A program made the translations under genes and the position numbers. Shown in pieces: positions 1 to 10,876 of a stretch of DNA of 64,000 nt; within the stretch, counting starts at the first letter, position 1, and every line of letters begins with the position of its first letter. Below the pieces are notes generated by a model. It made no database searches. It saw nothing but the letters and a program-made list of their open reading frames with translations, and had not been told where the DNA came from. The DNA comes from Zasmidium citrigriseum (lineage: Eukaryota; Ascomycota; Dothideomycetes; Mycosphaerellales; Mycosphaerellaceae), in assembly GCA_002786025.1 (NCBI GenBank), contig NHNW01000046.1, positions 62,001 to 126,000 of the forward strand, in the 5' to 3' direction.

Positions 1-3000
1 CCCACTCGCCCAAGGCGTGTAAACAGCGCATCTTGCCCATCACGACCTCAAAGGATGCCTTTGATGGCCCGCCTTCGTTCTCCTCGCGATTCTGGTAGGC
101 GATCAAGGCCTCCTCCCACCGCTGCAGCTTCTCGAACCAAGTCTCTTTCAGCTCCACATCGTTGTAGTTCTGGGCTTTTCGGAGGATTCCAAAGGCGGCG
201 TCAGTCTGCTGAAGTTGGTTGTTGATTGAGATGAGCGCCTCCACGGCGCTAGCGTTCTGCTCAGCGTTGAATTCCAACTCCTTGTAATGCAACGCCTTGG
301 CAAAGGCATGACACTTGCCTGCATACATGCCGAGGGTGCGAACGTCAATGGGCAACGCTTTATCGTCATGTTCCATAAACTCTGCCAGATTGAGCAGGAT
401 TTGTAGGATTTCGGGTGGAATGCTCGCGCTGGTCAGGGCGACTTCAATCGACCGGACCAGCTCCTCCTGGTACTGATCATACAGCTCCGTCCAGCAGCTC
501 ACGAAAGCGCTGTTGAACAGGCTGCGGGCAAGAGGTGCGTAGATGCTTGCCAGGTTAGTGCAAGCTCTGAGCGCCTGCTGAGGACTCTCTCTGAGAAGTT
601 CAACAGAGAAACGGCGCATCCACTCTTGCCAATCTTCTTTCGTCGACTTCTGATTTGCCTCCCATGCGTTCTTGAGATGCTGCTGGTTGACTGCTAGTTT
701 CTTTGTGGCGATTTCCGTGGGATACTGCTCATCATCGTCGTCATTGTATCTCTCATCTGGACTAAGGTCTTGTGGTAGAGCTTCGTGCTTCTTCAGCTTG
801 CTGACAATCAAGTTGTATGCGGTGAAGTTGATGCGTTGCTGTTGCAGAATCTTGTCAATGGTTGGAACGAAATGCAAAAAGTCTTGACCCAATTGGAAAA
901 TGAGCGCGCAGAGAGTCTCCATTGCCGCGGGCTTCAAAGCGCTGTCATTGCCCTGGAGAACCCGTGCGAGAGGGTGGATGATCTTCGCAGCAAATTCGGA
1001 TATGTTGACTTGCTTGCTCAGACGACCGATTGTCTCGATTGCAGCACGTCGAACTTCTCTGTGTCGATAGCGGCCGTCCGCATTGTCGAACATGCGTACA
1101 ATCACTGGTATGATGAGATGCATGTACTCTTCGGCACTGGATCCGAATATCAAGAAGGCATGAAGCACACGTTGACAAGCAGCACGGCCAGCTTCCGTAC
1201 GATTGTCGGCATCCAACACGCCCAACATGAGGGGTAGAACATTGGCCAGGTAGACTTTGAATTCGCCCTCCAAGCTTCTCGAGATGCTCTCGATGAGGCC
1301 AAGGATAGTGGCTTGAAGCTGAACGCTCTTGTACCAGTGGTCGCTGACTGCATCCAGAATGACGTGCAAGTGTGGTCGAATATGCTGCTTGACGATCTTC
1401 ACGAGCAAACTCAGTTGACTGAAGTACCCCTCCAGACGGACGTCTGAGGTGGCGTCTTTCAAGACGCTGACGATGCCTGGCACCACAGTGTTGAGGAAAG
1501 GCACACACTTCATGCCCATGGTTGCGTAGATGTTCATGACAGCCTCCACAACACTGGAGTGATACTGCTTCAGGGTATCTTCCTTGAGCATGCTCATCAG
1601 AGTGTTGATAACAACAGTCGGGTAGTAGTCTTCGTTGCTTGGCGTGATACCCCTCATGATCAGAGTCACATCAGATTCGGCTTCAGCCTCCGCCTTCAAG
1701 TTTGACTCGGGAGACTCTTCGATGACTTGCTGGTGCTTGTATGGGTCAAGTGCCCCGAGTATACCAATCAGACGGATCGTCTCACGACGCAGATCTCCCG
1801 GTGCCTCATTCTTGACGATGTTGACCAGAATGGAAAGCAGTTCTGGATGGTCGGTGTAGGGCTGAATGACATAGCCGCTGTTGCTGGCGAGCTGACCCAG
1901 AGTGCACAGAGCAGCTTCTCGCTTCTTCGGCGAAGCCAAATCTTGCAAGCTGCGGATGATGATCTTCATAAGCTTGGGGATATATTTCACCATTCCATCT
2001 CCGCCAACGCCTGCCAGATCACCAACGGCTCGTAGGGTGGTTGCCGCAACGTCAGCGTTTGGATCTTCCGCCTTGGGCAACAAGACGGTGACCATCGGGT
2101 CGACATAGGGCTTGATCAGCTTGCTGCTTGCACTGACAAGATGGCTGATGAGTTGTGCTGACTCGCGCTTGTTGACCGCGCTGTTGGAGTATTCAATCTC
2201 CGTCAACAGTTGGATCAGAACCTTGCGTAAGGACGGGAAGACGTAGGCTGGGTTGACAGCTGTCAGTCTACCAATGATCGTCATGGCAGCTTCTCGAATT
2301 GCAAAGCGCTCGTCATTCAAAGCGAGGAATAGCGTGCGGACATTCTCTGCCTTTGCCAGATGTCGGTCGAAGCGGGCGTCGAGAGATCGAAGTACTGTCT
2401 CCCTGATCTCTGGTACTGAGTCTGCGACGCCAACTGTGAGCAGCTTCTCAATGACATCGGAGACAACTTGGATTGCGTGATGGCTGGTCTGCTGCACGAT
2501 AGGATCCTTGACGAACAGCTGACAGCAAGTCAATGCAGCAGCCTTTCTAATGTTGGGGTCGTCATCTTCGACATAGCGGATTGCAACATCTCGAACAAAC
2601 TCGTTCAGCACGTGACCGGTGAAGTCAAACGAGCCCAGCGTGTGCAGAGCCAAAGCGATCTCCTGGTCCTTGTGCTCTAGGTGCTGTGGATCCCTCTGTT
2701 CTCTGTATTCTTTTGTGTAGATCGGAGGAAGACCTTTTCCTTGCGTTGGATGTCCGAGTGTCTGGAAAGGTTGACCGCAGAGAGTACGACTCAGCAGGTC
2801 AAGCAGCTTCTCCTGAATGGTCGATTTGACGGGTGGAATGTAGTGGGCCATGTCCACTAGCGCTTGCGTTAGAGCATCGGAGAGACCGCACGCAAAGATG
2901 GGATCCAGGAGAGCTTCCATGTACTTGCTCAGCGTCTGTCCCACTGCAATGGAGATCATGCTGATGCACTCGAAGATGGGTGCCTCGTCGGAATGCTTGG

Positions 3001-4087
3001 TGCGATTCTTCACGGATAGCGCATCGCGCACATGGAGTAAGATGGTGTCCAAGTACGGTCCGATGGAGGAGCCAACTGCGTTCGCGATCTTGCCGATGGC
3101 CACAAAAGCCATGTTCCTCTGCTTCGGATCCTTGAGGAGATTCTGAAGATGCTGCATTGAACGGGCAAGGTAGAAGTTGCAGAAGTCTCGTGGTGCGTAC
3201 GCAGCAAGTAGCGGAATGATCTCGACAACGGTCCGTCGAATGGTGGGATCTCGGTGCTCGCGATATTGCTGGGTAAGAACCCTCTCGCAGGCCTCCTTCC
3301 ACTTGGTGTTGTGCATGAACATGCCGCCCTGAGCGAGGAGCTCTTTGTACACCAGCAGCGAACCGTGGATACTCTCAGCAGTACCTCGTCTGAGACCTTC
3401 TTGCGCTGCCTCCCACATTCTGGTGAGGCATGTCTGGCGTTGCTGAGGGTCGCGAAGTGCCAGAATCTTGAAGCATTGGAAAGCCACCTCCGCAGCAGTC
3501 TCTCGTATGACGACTTTCTGATCTCGAAGACCTTCCCACAGGCTGACCAGAATGCCAGGGATGTACATGTATAGTAACGTAGAGCTGTTGCGTGCCAGCT
3601 CTCGAAGGATGAGGACTGCAGCGAAGCGTCTGTTCTCGTTGCGCTCTGAAGTGAGCCATTCCAGCGCGTGTTTGACCTCAGCTTCCACCAATTCTGCGGT
3701 CCATGCTCCACCAGGAGTTGCTAATCTTCCCAAGCACTTAGCAGCGACAATCATAGCACTAGTATCGTTGCCCTCCAAGGTGCGCTTGATGTAGTTGCTG
3801 AACTTGGTGACTTTCTGACCGACGTCGTCGCCCTTGAAGTCGATGAGAGCATTGAGGACGAAGAGACCGCCGGTTCGTTCGTGGGTGTCATTGCCGCTGA
3901 GGATCATGGCAACCATGCGGGAGTTGACATCGTTGTAGTAGCCGGCGAACTGGCCCGGAGGCAGCTCGCGGAAGGCTGCATTGACCTGTGCCAGCAGCTT
4001 CTGAGCGGCCTCTTGGCGGGTGCGTTCATTGCGGGCTCTGAGTTCGGCGAAGAGCGAGTCGAGCGTGTCCTTGTAGGCTGCCGACAT
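1..4087 (-). CDS. tor: TOR serine/threonine kinase, N-terminal half (cut by window edge)
   Basis: The frame is open from the ATG at 4087 to the window edge, about 1,362 codons with no sign of an intron; I checked the frame at the start, near 2,050, near 850 and at the edge. The first ~1,150 residues are HEAT-type helical repeats. Past about residue 1,230 the sequence passes into the FAT region (motifs such as FVSCWTELYDQYQEEL and LPIDVRTLGMYAGKCHAF), which is characteristic of TOR. The rest of FAT, the FRB domain, the PI3K-like kinase domain and FATC would lie left of the window; fungal TORs are about 2,400 residues, so a little over half is seen. TOR is the catalytic subunit of TORC1/TORC2 and couples nutrient supply to growth and autophagy. 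It is divergent from the SR140 gene. The family call is firm; TOR1 versus TOR2 paralogy cannot be decided. Confidence 0.95.
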   Translation of the reverse strand, partial: MSAAYKDTLDSLFAELRARNERTRQEAAQKLLAQVNAAFRELPPGQFAGYYNDVNSRMVAMILSGNDTHERTGGLFVLNALIDFKGDDVGQKVTKFSNYIKRTLEGNDTSAMIVAAKCLGRLATPGGAWTAELVEAEVKHALEWLTSERNENRRFAAVLILRELARNSSTLLYMYIPGILVSLWEGLRDQKVVIRETAAEVAFQCFKILALRDPQQRQTCLTRMWEAAQEGLRRGTAESIHGSLLVYKELLAQGGMFMHNTKWKEACERVLTQQYREHRDPTIRRTVVEIIPLLAAYAPRDFCNFYLARSMQHLQNLLKDPKQRNMAFVAIGKIANAVGSSIGPYLDTILLHVRDALSVKNRTKHSDEAPIFECISMISIAVGQTLSKYMEALLDPIFACGLSDALTQALVDMAHYIPPVKSTIQEKLLDLLSRTLCGQPFQTLGHPTQGKGLPPIYTKEYREQRDPQHLEHKDQEIALALHTLGSFDFTGHVLNEFVRDVAIRYVEDDDPNIRKAAALTCCQLFVKDPIVQQTSHHAIQVVSDVIEKLLTVGVADSVPEIRETVLRSLDARFDRHLAKAENVRTLFLALNDERFAIREAAMTIIGRLTAVNPAYVFPSLRKVLIQLLTEIEYSNSAVNKRESAQLISHLVSASSKLIKPYVDPMVTVLLPKAEDPNADVAATTLRAVGDLAGVGGDGMVKYIPKLMKIIIRSLQDLASPKKREAALCTLGQLASNSGYVIQPYTDHPELLSILVNIVKNEAPGDLRRETIRLIGILGALDPYKHQQVIEESPESNLKAEAEAESDVTLIMRGITPSNEDYYPTVVINTLMSMLKEDTLKQYHSSVVEAVMNIYATMGMKCVPFLNTVVPGIVSVLKDATSDVRLEGYFSQLSLLVKIVKQHIRPHLHVILDAVSDHWYKSVQLQATILGLIESISRSLEGEFKVYLANVLPLMLGVLDADNRTEAGRAACQRVLHAFLIFGSSAEEYMHLIIPVIVRMFDNADGRYRHREVRRAAIETIGRLSKQVNISEFAAKIIHPLARVLQGNDSALKPAAMETLCALIFQLGQDFLHFVPTIDKILQQQRINFTAYNLIVSKLKKHEALPQDLSPDERYNDDDDEQYPTEIATKKLAVNQQHLKNAWEANQKSTKEDWQEWMRRFSVELLRESPQQALRACTNLASIYAPLARSLFNSAFVSCWTELYDQYQEELVRSIEVALTSASIPPEILQILLNLAEFMEHDDKALPIDVRTLGMYAGKCHAFAKALHYKELEFNAEQNASAVEALISINNQLQQTDAAFGILRKAQNYNDVELKETWFEKLQRWEEALIAYQNREENEGGPSKASFEVVMGKMRCLHALGEW

Positions 4088-4465
4088 GTTGGCGGCGGAT
4101 GGCGACAACTGCCGGCTTCACGTGGTGGTGCTCGTTGCGGGCGCCTTCACATCATCCGGCTCCACTCCCATCGCCCCGCGGTGTGCTTCGGTGGTGGCGT
4201 CTGGAGCGAGCGTGGTGGGCGGAGCGGAGCGGTGGACAGCGGTGGTGTTGTTGTGATGTTGCCGTTTGTAGTGAGCTCCGCGACTGAAGGTCATCTGCTC
4301 GTCTTCGTCTGGTCGCCGACTAGCCCCGCGCTAGCTAGCGACAGAGCCGCACCTTATTCCTCGGCTAGCAACTTTAATCGCGAAGCTTGGCGCGTCCTTG
4401 ACTTCGAGCTTCGACTTTCATGTGATACCTTCAACCATTCTTTCACGCACATTCACCTACTCAGT
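4088..4465. promoter_or_regulatory. Divergent promoter region between TOR and SR140
   Basis: These 378 bp separate two head-to-head start codons and must hold both 5' leaders and promoters. The part next to TOR is GC-rich with GGAGCG and GGTGG runs, and a CTAGCTAGC stretch lies near 4,330. No TATA box or named operator stands out. An in-frame open stretch continues upstream of the SR140 ATG through this region, but its composition and lack of family similarity argue that it is not coding. Confidence 0.5.
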
Positions 4466-6928
4466 ATGGCGGGCGATGACGATCCGAAGGAGTTTCCCGA
4501 TGTATCCTCGAAGCTATCCGCGCCGAAGAAGCTCAGCACGTTCGAACGAGACCGACTAGCCGCCGAAGAGAAGAAGCGACGCGAGCAGGCTGAAAATGAG
4601 GCCGCACTGAAGGAGTTCGAGGACTCGTTTGCCGACGATGGTAACAATGATGACTTCGACGGCTTTCCGCGATTCCCGTCGGCTCCCAGCGGGCCCCGAG
4701 GAGCTGGCATGGGCTTTGGAGGCCCGCCAGGCCGATTTGGAGGGCCTGGAGGTCTTCCCAGGAGTGGACCTGGCAGCTTGGGCCCTCCACCGGCAATGCA
4801 GCCACCAAATTTGAGGAAGAGAAGGGCAATCGAGGAAGCACGAGAGCTGCAGGCTGCAAAGAGGGACTATGACGATTTCACGGCCGACTATGTGGGACGC
4901 GGTAAAGGACAGGAGGATCGTGCTTCGAACGAGCAAGACGATGACGAGGAGGATCAAGATGCATCACCTCGACCGACAGTGCAGTTGTCTTCGCTGCCGC
5001 CCTCATACACAGAAGAGGATGTTAAGGCTTTGCTCACAGGCCTCTTGCCAGTCCATTCTGTCCAACTGCAGCCACCACCTGACGGTCCCTTTCCCATGGG
5101 AAGAAAGTCTTTGGCAGCTATCGTCCAACTATCGTCCGGGACTCAGACCCCAGAGATTGACAAGGCCGTCAGCACACTGAAGGACAAATATTTGGGATTT
5201 GGATTCAAACTGTCCATATCTCGCCATCTGTCTTCGACGGCCCTTCAGGCCAACATGTCTGCCGTTATCTCTGGATCGTCCGCTGAACCCTTTGGGGGAG
5301 AGAAAGTTAACCACGATCAACCGGGCAAATTCTCCATGCGCAACGCGCCTCCGCCGAGCAGCTTTGCGCCGCCTGGATCCTACGATGCCTCCGCACCGCC
5401 TGCTGGCCCTGCCAATGCCACTGTCGCTGTTCAGCCTCCCGTGGGGATGAACACGATTCGAGCAGTGCATACAATTGTAGACAAATTGCTCTCAGAACCA
5501 GACGCAGGTCGTGTTTTGGAGCTAGAAGCGATGCTGATGGCGCTTCCAGAGATCCAGAATGATGAGAGATTTTCGTTTCTCTACGACTCACGCAGCCCGG
5601 CAGGTGTCTACTACCGCTATCTGCTCTGGACGGACGACGCTCTTGAGACCGTGCAAGCGCGCAAGGGCTCCGCTCAGGGTGCCGAGCGAATCCACAACGA
5701 CGTGTTCATAGATTGGCTCCCGCCACATGGGGAAGTCCCCTTTGCTGATCTGTCGAGCCTGGGAGACATGCTCGACCACGACAATTACCCTTCCAACGAT
5801 GAGAGTGATTATGACGAAGACGAAGAACGCTTGGAGAACGGCGAGACCCACGAAAAGCCTTCAGAATCAACGGAGCTTACCCGGCTCACACCACTTCAAG
5901 TTGCCAAACTCTCCTGGATGCTGTCCAAAATGCCAACTGCGCACGCGAACCTTGACAAGGGACGAGTCGCTGCAACTACATCTTTTGCAATAAAGAATGC
6001 ACGTGTAGGCGCTGAAGAAATCGTGAATATGATGGTCATGAATATTGAAAAGCCTTACACCAACACTCTGTGCGGGAAATACGACAAGCAAGAGGCTGCC
6101 ACGGGCGAAGACGACGAATACGAACCAAACGACGAACTCCCACCCGTGGAGCCGACTCCGCTTCCTGATGGTCGTACCGACAAGAAGGAAGTCGACGATC
6201 CGTCCCAAGTCAAGGTCGTTGCTCTGTGGCTCATAAACGATATCCTCCACAGCTGTGCGACCGCGAGTGCCAAGAATGCATGGAAGTATCGCCAACTGTT
6301 TGAGAACGCTTTCAAGCAGCATCAAACTTTCCGACATCTAGGACGACTACCAAAGGAGCTTAGCTGGGGAAAGATCAGGGCCGATAGATGGAGGAATACA
6401 ATCAACGCCCTGTTCGACATTTGGGGCCGTGCAAATATCTTCGCTGTCGATGCATTCAATCACTTAAAGCAGGAATTCTTCCAACAATTTGTGGAGGAGA
6501 GCGGAGAAGCTGAATCGAAGGACGAGGCCAAGAAGCCAGAACAGAAGTTGATGAGTCGTTTCAAGCGAGTTGATGGTGGCACATCTTCGCCTGCAGGCTC
6601 GGCCTCTCCAGCTCCAGCGCCGCCTACCCGCTCTGAGAGCTTGGCTGCAGAGACGTCCGAACTTGAAGGGGAGCCAATGGGCGACGACCTCGATGGAGAG
6701 CCCATGGACGACGATCTCGATGGTGAACCCATGGACGATGACCTAGCGGATGACACTCGAATGACAGATGCACCGAAGGAGAACGGGGCGAGTGAGCCTT
6801 CTACAGCTGCCTCGAAACCAGCAGGCTTCTCGATCAAGACTTCGAATGGCTATCAACCGCCTGCACCTGAGCCGCCGAAGCGTAGGAAGCTGGCGGAGGA
6901 CATGTTTGCGGACAGCGACGAAGACTAG
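4466..6928 (+). CDS. U2 snRNP-associated SURP protein SR140-like splicing factor
   Basis: Single-exon gene of 820 residues. The domain order matches U2SURP/SR140: an acidic and Gly/Pro-rich N-terminus, a degenerate RRM at about 168-260, a SURP module at about 332-388 (conserved core FSFLYDSRSPAGVYYRY), and a CID/RPR domain at about 474-675 with the WLINDIL motif. The tail is low-complexity and ends in a basic stretch (PPKRRKL) that could be a nuclear localisation signal. SR140 joins the 17S U2 snRNP and acts in pre-mRNA splicing. I chose the ATG at 4466 because the acidic start MAGDDDPKEF fits the family; the frame stays open upstream, but that part runs into TOR coding DNA on the other strand. 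A nine-residue acidic repeat lies in the tail (6671-6748). Confidence 0.9.
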   Translation: MAGDDDPKEFPDVSSKLSAPKKLSTFERDRLAAEEKKRREQAENEAALKEFEDSFADDGNNDDFDGFPRFPSAPSGPRGAGMGFGGPPGRFGGPGGLPRSGPGSLGPPPAMQPPNLRKRRAIEEARELQAAKRDYDDFTADYVGRGKGQEDRASNEQDDDEEDQDASPRPTVQLSSLPPSYTEEDVKALLTGLLPVHSVQLQPPPDGPFPMGRKSLAAIVQLSSGTQTPEIDKAVSTLKDKYLGFGFKLSISRHLSSTALQANMSAVISGSSAEPFGGEKVNHDQPGKFSMRNAPPPSSFAPPGSYDASAPPAGPANATVAVQPPVGMNTIRAVHTIVDKLLSEPDAGRVLELEAMLMALPEIQNDERFSFLYDSRSPAGVYYRYLLWTDDALETVQARKGSAQGAERIHNDVFIDWLPPHGEVPFADLSSLGDMLDHDNYPSNDESDYDEDEERLENGETHEKPSESTELTRLTPLQVAKLSWMLSKMPTAHANLDKGRVAATTSFAIKNARVGAEEIVNMMVMNIEKPYTNTLCGKYDKQEAATGEDDEYEPNDELPPVEPTPLPDGRTDKKEVDDPSQVKVVALWLINDILHSCATASAKNAWKYRQLFENAFKQHQTFRHLGRLPKELSWGKIRADRWRNTINALFDIWGRANIFAVDAFNHLKQEFFQQFVEESGEAESKDEAKKPEQKLMSRFKRVDGGTSSPAGSASPAPAPPTRSESLAAETSELEGEPMGDDLDGEPMDDDLDGEPMDDDLADDTRMTDAPKENGASEPSTAASKPAGFSIKTSNGYQPPAPEPPKRRKLAEDMFADSDED
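6671..6748 (+). repeat. 27-bp tandem repeat coding a nonapeptide, about three copies
   Basis: Within the SR140 tail, three successive 27-bp units encode variants of EPMDDDLDG. The copies differ mostly at third positions plus G/D changes. It is an acidic, expansion-prone coding minisatellite. Confidence 0.8.
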
Positions 6929-7916
6929 GAGCTTGCTGTTTGTCCGATACAGTCGCCTTTGACTTTCGAATGATACCCCATTACGATACTGCGATGCGAG
7001 CTGATCGAATACAATTCTGGACTTACAATCCACAGCCTTCAGATTGCGGAGCCTTTGGAAGCAAACAAGAATTGCATTCCACATGTTTACTTCGCCCTTC
7101 ACTGAGTTTGCAAAGACCAGGTCTCAATGCTTCAAAAACAGGTAATCAGAGTTTGGTAAGATGCACCAAAGTTTGATGGAAGTCAACATCGACTTCACCT
7201 CTTCACCGTCTGTGCTTCACTTCGTCCTTGCCTGCACTGCGCGTGTCTGCGTCTTCTTCACATGCAGGAAGGACTCAATGCCGTCGATCTCTCGCCCGTG
7301 CCACAATTCGGGCCCTATTCTTCATAGTCCCCGACCATCACGGTGCCATATGGCATTTTTGTCAATTGATTCTGCTCTGCGTCTCACTTCGCGTCTCACT
7401 CGAGCACGCGATCTTCGGCCCTTTGCAGACATCTCACCCGCCATCACTCCGCGGACCTCTTTATTATTTCGCGCAGAATCTTTGCCTGAACACGACTCCT
7501 CGGCACGAGATAGCCGGGTAATGTGGACGGCGACCGCATGGCGACCAATCACGCGTCCAAGAGTGTGACGTCGCACCAGCATTCTCCGGCGGATCGGCAT
7601 GGCTTCTCTGATTCCATCCACTTTTCACCACCGACTTCACCTCTCTCCACTTCCAGCACCCAAGCTTGCAAGATTCCACGGCCGCCCGCCTGGTGCTCGC
7701 GTCAGTTCACGTTGAGGGCATGGAGCGCACGAGCTGCTACCACTTCTCCTCGCGGCAGCCATCACTGCAGCGGAAGAAGGATTCTTATCTGCTGTCCTGA
7801 AACACCCATCACACTCTTGCTCTACTGGCTGCTTTTTGCTTTGCCTTTGCCTTTTACTCTGCATCTCTCGGTCTGCGTGTCCAAAGAAGCCAAAGCCGAA
7901 CTTCTCCAGGGCAATC
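6929..7916. other. Intergenic: SR140 3' end and long leader of the dicarboxylate carrier gene
   Basis: About 990 bp without a supported gene. The last ~250 bp are rich in C/T tracts, as in pyrimidine-rich fungal promoters or leaders. Short open frames occur on both strands (one of 135 codons from 7161) but lack family features, and the three overlapping frames are equally open, so I treat them as chance. Confidence 0.5.
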
Positions 7917-9824
7917 ATGACGCTGACAGGTGCCGGCAACGACGGCAACACCAGTGAGTGGGACCCTTGAACTTTTTGTTGTCAAGCTTGAGATTCGTAT
8001 GTACCAAAAGCTAAAAGGTTTCTTCTGTTGCAGTGTCGGCGCCAGTCTCGCCGCAGTCAATGCCATTAGGTGATCCAGAAAAGGGCTCGCCGGGCCTCCT
8101 TCGACCACCACCACCACCTCCACCTCCCCCAAGAAGACCTGGCATGCACGCGAGGAACTGGAGCGCTACGAACATCAGTCGCAGGGTGTTTGAGACTTAC
8201 GAACATGTTCACCATCTTCACTTCAAGGAAAGAATACGCCACTTCACGTGGACATGGTTCACGATGACCGTACTGTTCAATTGCATCAAAACGTGTATCC
8301 AACGGCTAATAGTACTGTAGATGGCGACTGGTGGCGTGGCTAATGTCCTCTACCAAGGTTGGTCCACTCCAATGGCTTTTCATAAGGATGTTTACTGACA
8401 ATACGAAGTGCCCTATCGATTCCCCGGCCTCTACACCATCGGCTGCATCTTCTTCATCCTCAACATCTGTCTCTTCCTCTTTAATGTGACCATGATCTCC
8501 CTACGATTCTACTTTCACCCTTCGACATTCTTGCATTCGATCCTTCACCCGACCGAGTCGTTATTCATCCCGGCCTCCGTCATCAGCATTGGAACGATAC
8601 TAATTAATGTCACCCAATACGGCCTTACCCCCGGCAAGACTGGGGAATGGCTTCTTTACACCATGAACGCTTTGTTCTGGATCTACTGTGGTCTGGCGGT
8701 CGTCTTTAGTTGCGGCATCTACCTAATCATGTATGTCAACTCGTTTCCGTCTCTCAATGGATAGCTAATGCATCACAGGTGGTCCACCCAAACATTCACG
8801 GTTGCTCAAATGACCCCAGTCTGGATCTTTCCCTGCTATCCTTTACTGGTCATCGGTCCTCACGCAGGTGCGATCGCCAAACACCTCATAGGTGGCGAAG
8901 ATGGTCGTGTGGATGCCCTCGATGTTCTGATCGGAGGCTTTGTGTTTCAAGGCATCGGCTTCCTGCTGTCACTGATGATCTACGCCGCCTTCATCTACCG
9001 ACTTATGACCCAAAAGCTGCCGCAGGAGAATCTCCGTCCTGGCATGTTCGTCAGCGTCGGACCTTCAGGGTTTACCATTGCCGGGCTGGTTACCATGGGA
9101 CAGACCATTCCGGAAGTGGCATCTGAAGACTTCCTCCTTCCTGGAAATGGAGAGCTAGCTGCAAACATCTCCAAGGTCATGTCGATCTGGGCAGGACTTT
9201 GGCTTTGGGGTCTAGCCTTCTGGTTCTTCATTGTCTCTGTTGGCGCTCATTGGTCTTGCGTTCAAAAACGACGGATGACATTTGCGATGACATTTTATTC
9301 ATACATCTTCCCGAACACGGCTCTGACGACTGCGACTTTCGCCATTGCGCGAGCCTTGGAGAATAAGCCGATCGCAATCTTGGGCTGTGTAATGACGTGC
9401 ATCGTAAGCCAACGCATACATCGATGATCCCCGTCGCTGCTAACATTCTCTCCAGCTCATAGCTGCCTGGATGGCAGTGTTCATCATGATGATCCGAGCC
9501 GTGATCAAGAAAGACATCCTCTGGCCGCAGAAGCAAGAAGACCGCGAGGAGGGTGGATGGAAGAAGCACTCATCCGAGGCCAAAGTCTGTGACCTGCGAC
9601 GATGCTCAACCAGCTCGTATGCAGTGAGGCTAAGGACAGAAGGCCAACAAGCTCCCGAAATTGCCGTCGTCGACAATGGTGATGTGGAGATCGACTTTGA
9701 TCGATGGGCCAGCCGAGCGCCTTCCAGCAACACTGCTGTCCATGAGAATCCGGAGAACTTCTTTTCACAAAACGAGATATCTAATGTTGGGAGGAGGGAT
9801 GATGGCGTTCGGGATATGGTTTGA
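7917..9824 (+). CDS. TDT-family C4-dicarboxylate/malate transporter (Mae1-like)
   Basis: Six exons are supported by splice sites and phase: 7917-7953, 8034-8269, 8321-8357, 8409-8730, 8779-9403 and 9456-9824, giving 541 residues. After a proline-run N-terminus (nine consecutive Pro) comes [18 protein letters not shown], the signature start of the tellurite-resistance/dicarboxylate transporter family as in yeast Mae1, then about ten hydrophobic segments. HPTESLF and [18 protein letters not shown] are also typical of fungal members. The protein should sit in the plasma membrane and move malate or related dicarboxylates with protons; sulfite efflux pumps (Ssu1) belong to the same superfamily, but the FTW..FTMTMATGG motif favours the Mae1 branch. 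The tail (about 90 residues) is hydrophilic and cytosolic. Introns are 48-80 bp. Confidence 0.88.
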
Positions 9825-9927
9825 TGGGAGCATGGGAAGAAGCATTTGCATTTGCATTCGTGAAGCGTTTTGCGGCTCTATTTCTTTCGGCTACTTGAGA
9901 TACCCAAATTGAACCTCTTTGAACACC

Positions 9928-10876
9928 TCAGCCGGGCCCTTCGGGTCTTGGATCATCATCAATTTGCCGCCTGGACAGGAACCAGCATGCCGCCGCTGCG
10001 AGTACTGCGCCGAGAGTGAAGGCGTATAGCTTCGCCAAAAGCAATCTCGAATTTGGACTGTAAAGACAACATTCCAAGTCATACTCGGTTGCCGACTCGC
10101 TCACATCTGGATACGGCGTGTCTGGTACTTCCTTGCCCAGGAACTCGCAAAGATCCTGCCAGTCAGACTGCTCTTCGAATCGGAGAATGAGCAGCCTCTC
10201 CTTGGGGATGACCTTGAGGCAGTGCTTGACGTGATCGATGTACGCTTCTCTCAACCCATCCCGAAAGTCGAAGCGGCAGAATTTTTGGAGCCAAGTCCTC
10301 ATCAGTTGTTGGAAAGGTCTTGCCCGTTGGCTATCACACAGCGCCTGGAAGTAAAATGGCCAGGACATCACGCACGCCAGCATTGACGCCCTCATCGCCC
10401 TCGCCCAAGCATCGACATTCCGATCCGTCAAAATGAACTGCGTCTGCGGGTAGTACGCCACCAGCTCTTCCACGAAAGCGAAGCCCGGAAGGTCTCCCAC
10501 GGCATCATATTTCCCCCATATTCGGTCAAAATCCGGCGGCCCGTATGGTTGTTTCGTCTCATCAGTTCTCACGAGAAGGGCTTCATGCAAGAGATCCATA
10601 TCTCGCTTGCCGTTCCTCACGAGTTCGGAGGAATGGTAGACTCGATAGCCAAGTTCGGATAGGGCGGTGTGCAGGCTTGCTGTGCCAGTTCTGTATTGCA
10701 TTAGGCGCCATTGTTGCCGACATGAGGAGGATTTGACGGCCGTTGGGGATGGCTTGCAGCTACAGCACTACTGCGAGTCGGTAGTGCATGAGAAGGACGT
10801 ACCTTGGTAATCCGATGCAGCAGACCTTCAGAGTTCTTGTGGCGACTGCGTCGTCTTTGTCGACTAGCCGAGCCAT
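9928..10876 (-). CDS. Sulfotransferase-like P-loop protein with C-terminal membrane segment
   Basis: Two exons, 10876-10803 and 10690-9928, give 278 residues. The 112-bp intron splits an Arg codon and rebuilds GLPRTGTASLHTAL, the 5'-phosphosulfate (PAPS) loop of the Sulfotransfer_4 family, at residues 22-35. A second family block, FILTDRNVDAWARAM, matches the 3'-phosphate region (DRxxxxW). The last ~35 residues hold one hydrophobic helix (LYAFTLGAVLAAAACWFL) followed by a short charged tail, suggesting tail anchoring. I chose the ATG at 10876, close to the P-loop, as in family members; an in-frame ATG at 11005 would add 43 low-complexity residues. Relatives in fungi are often uncharacterised and sometimes sit in secondary-metabolite clusters; the substrate is unknown. 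Gene ends converge with the dicarboxylate carrier (103 bp apart). Confidence 0.75.

Noticed and set aside
945..3711. Several minus and plus frames of 90-230 codons inside the TOR gene
   Set aside because: They are other-frame shadows of a continuous TOR coding sequence whose translation matches the family throughout.
3881..4465. N-terminal extension of the SR140 frame by 195 codons
   Set aside because: It runs antisense through the start of TOR and has no SR140-like content; the ATG at 4466 gives a normal family start.
7161..7568. 135-codon plus-strand frame upstream of the dicarboxylate carrier
   Set aside because: Overlapping frames are equally open in this pyrimidine-rich leader and none has a family match.
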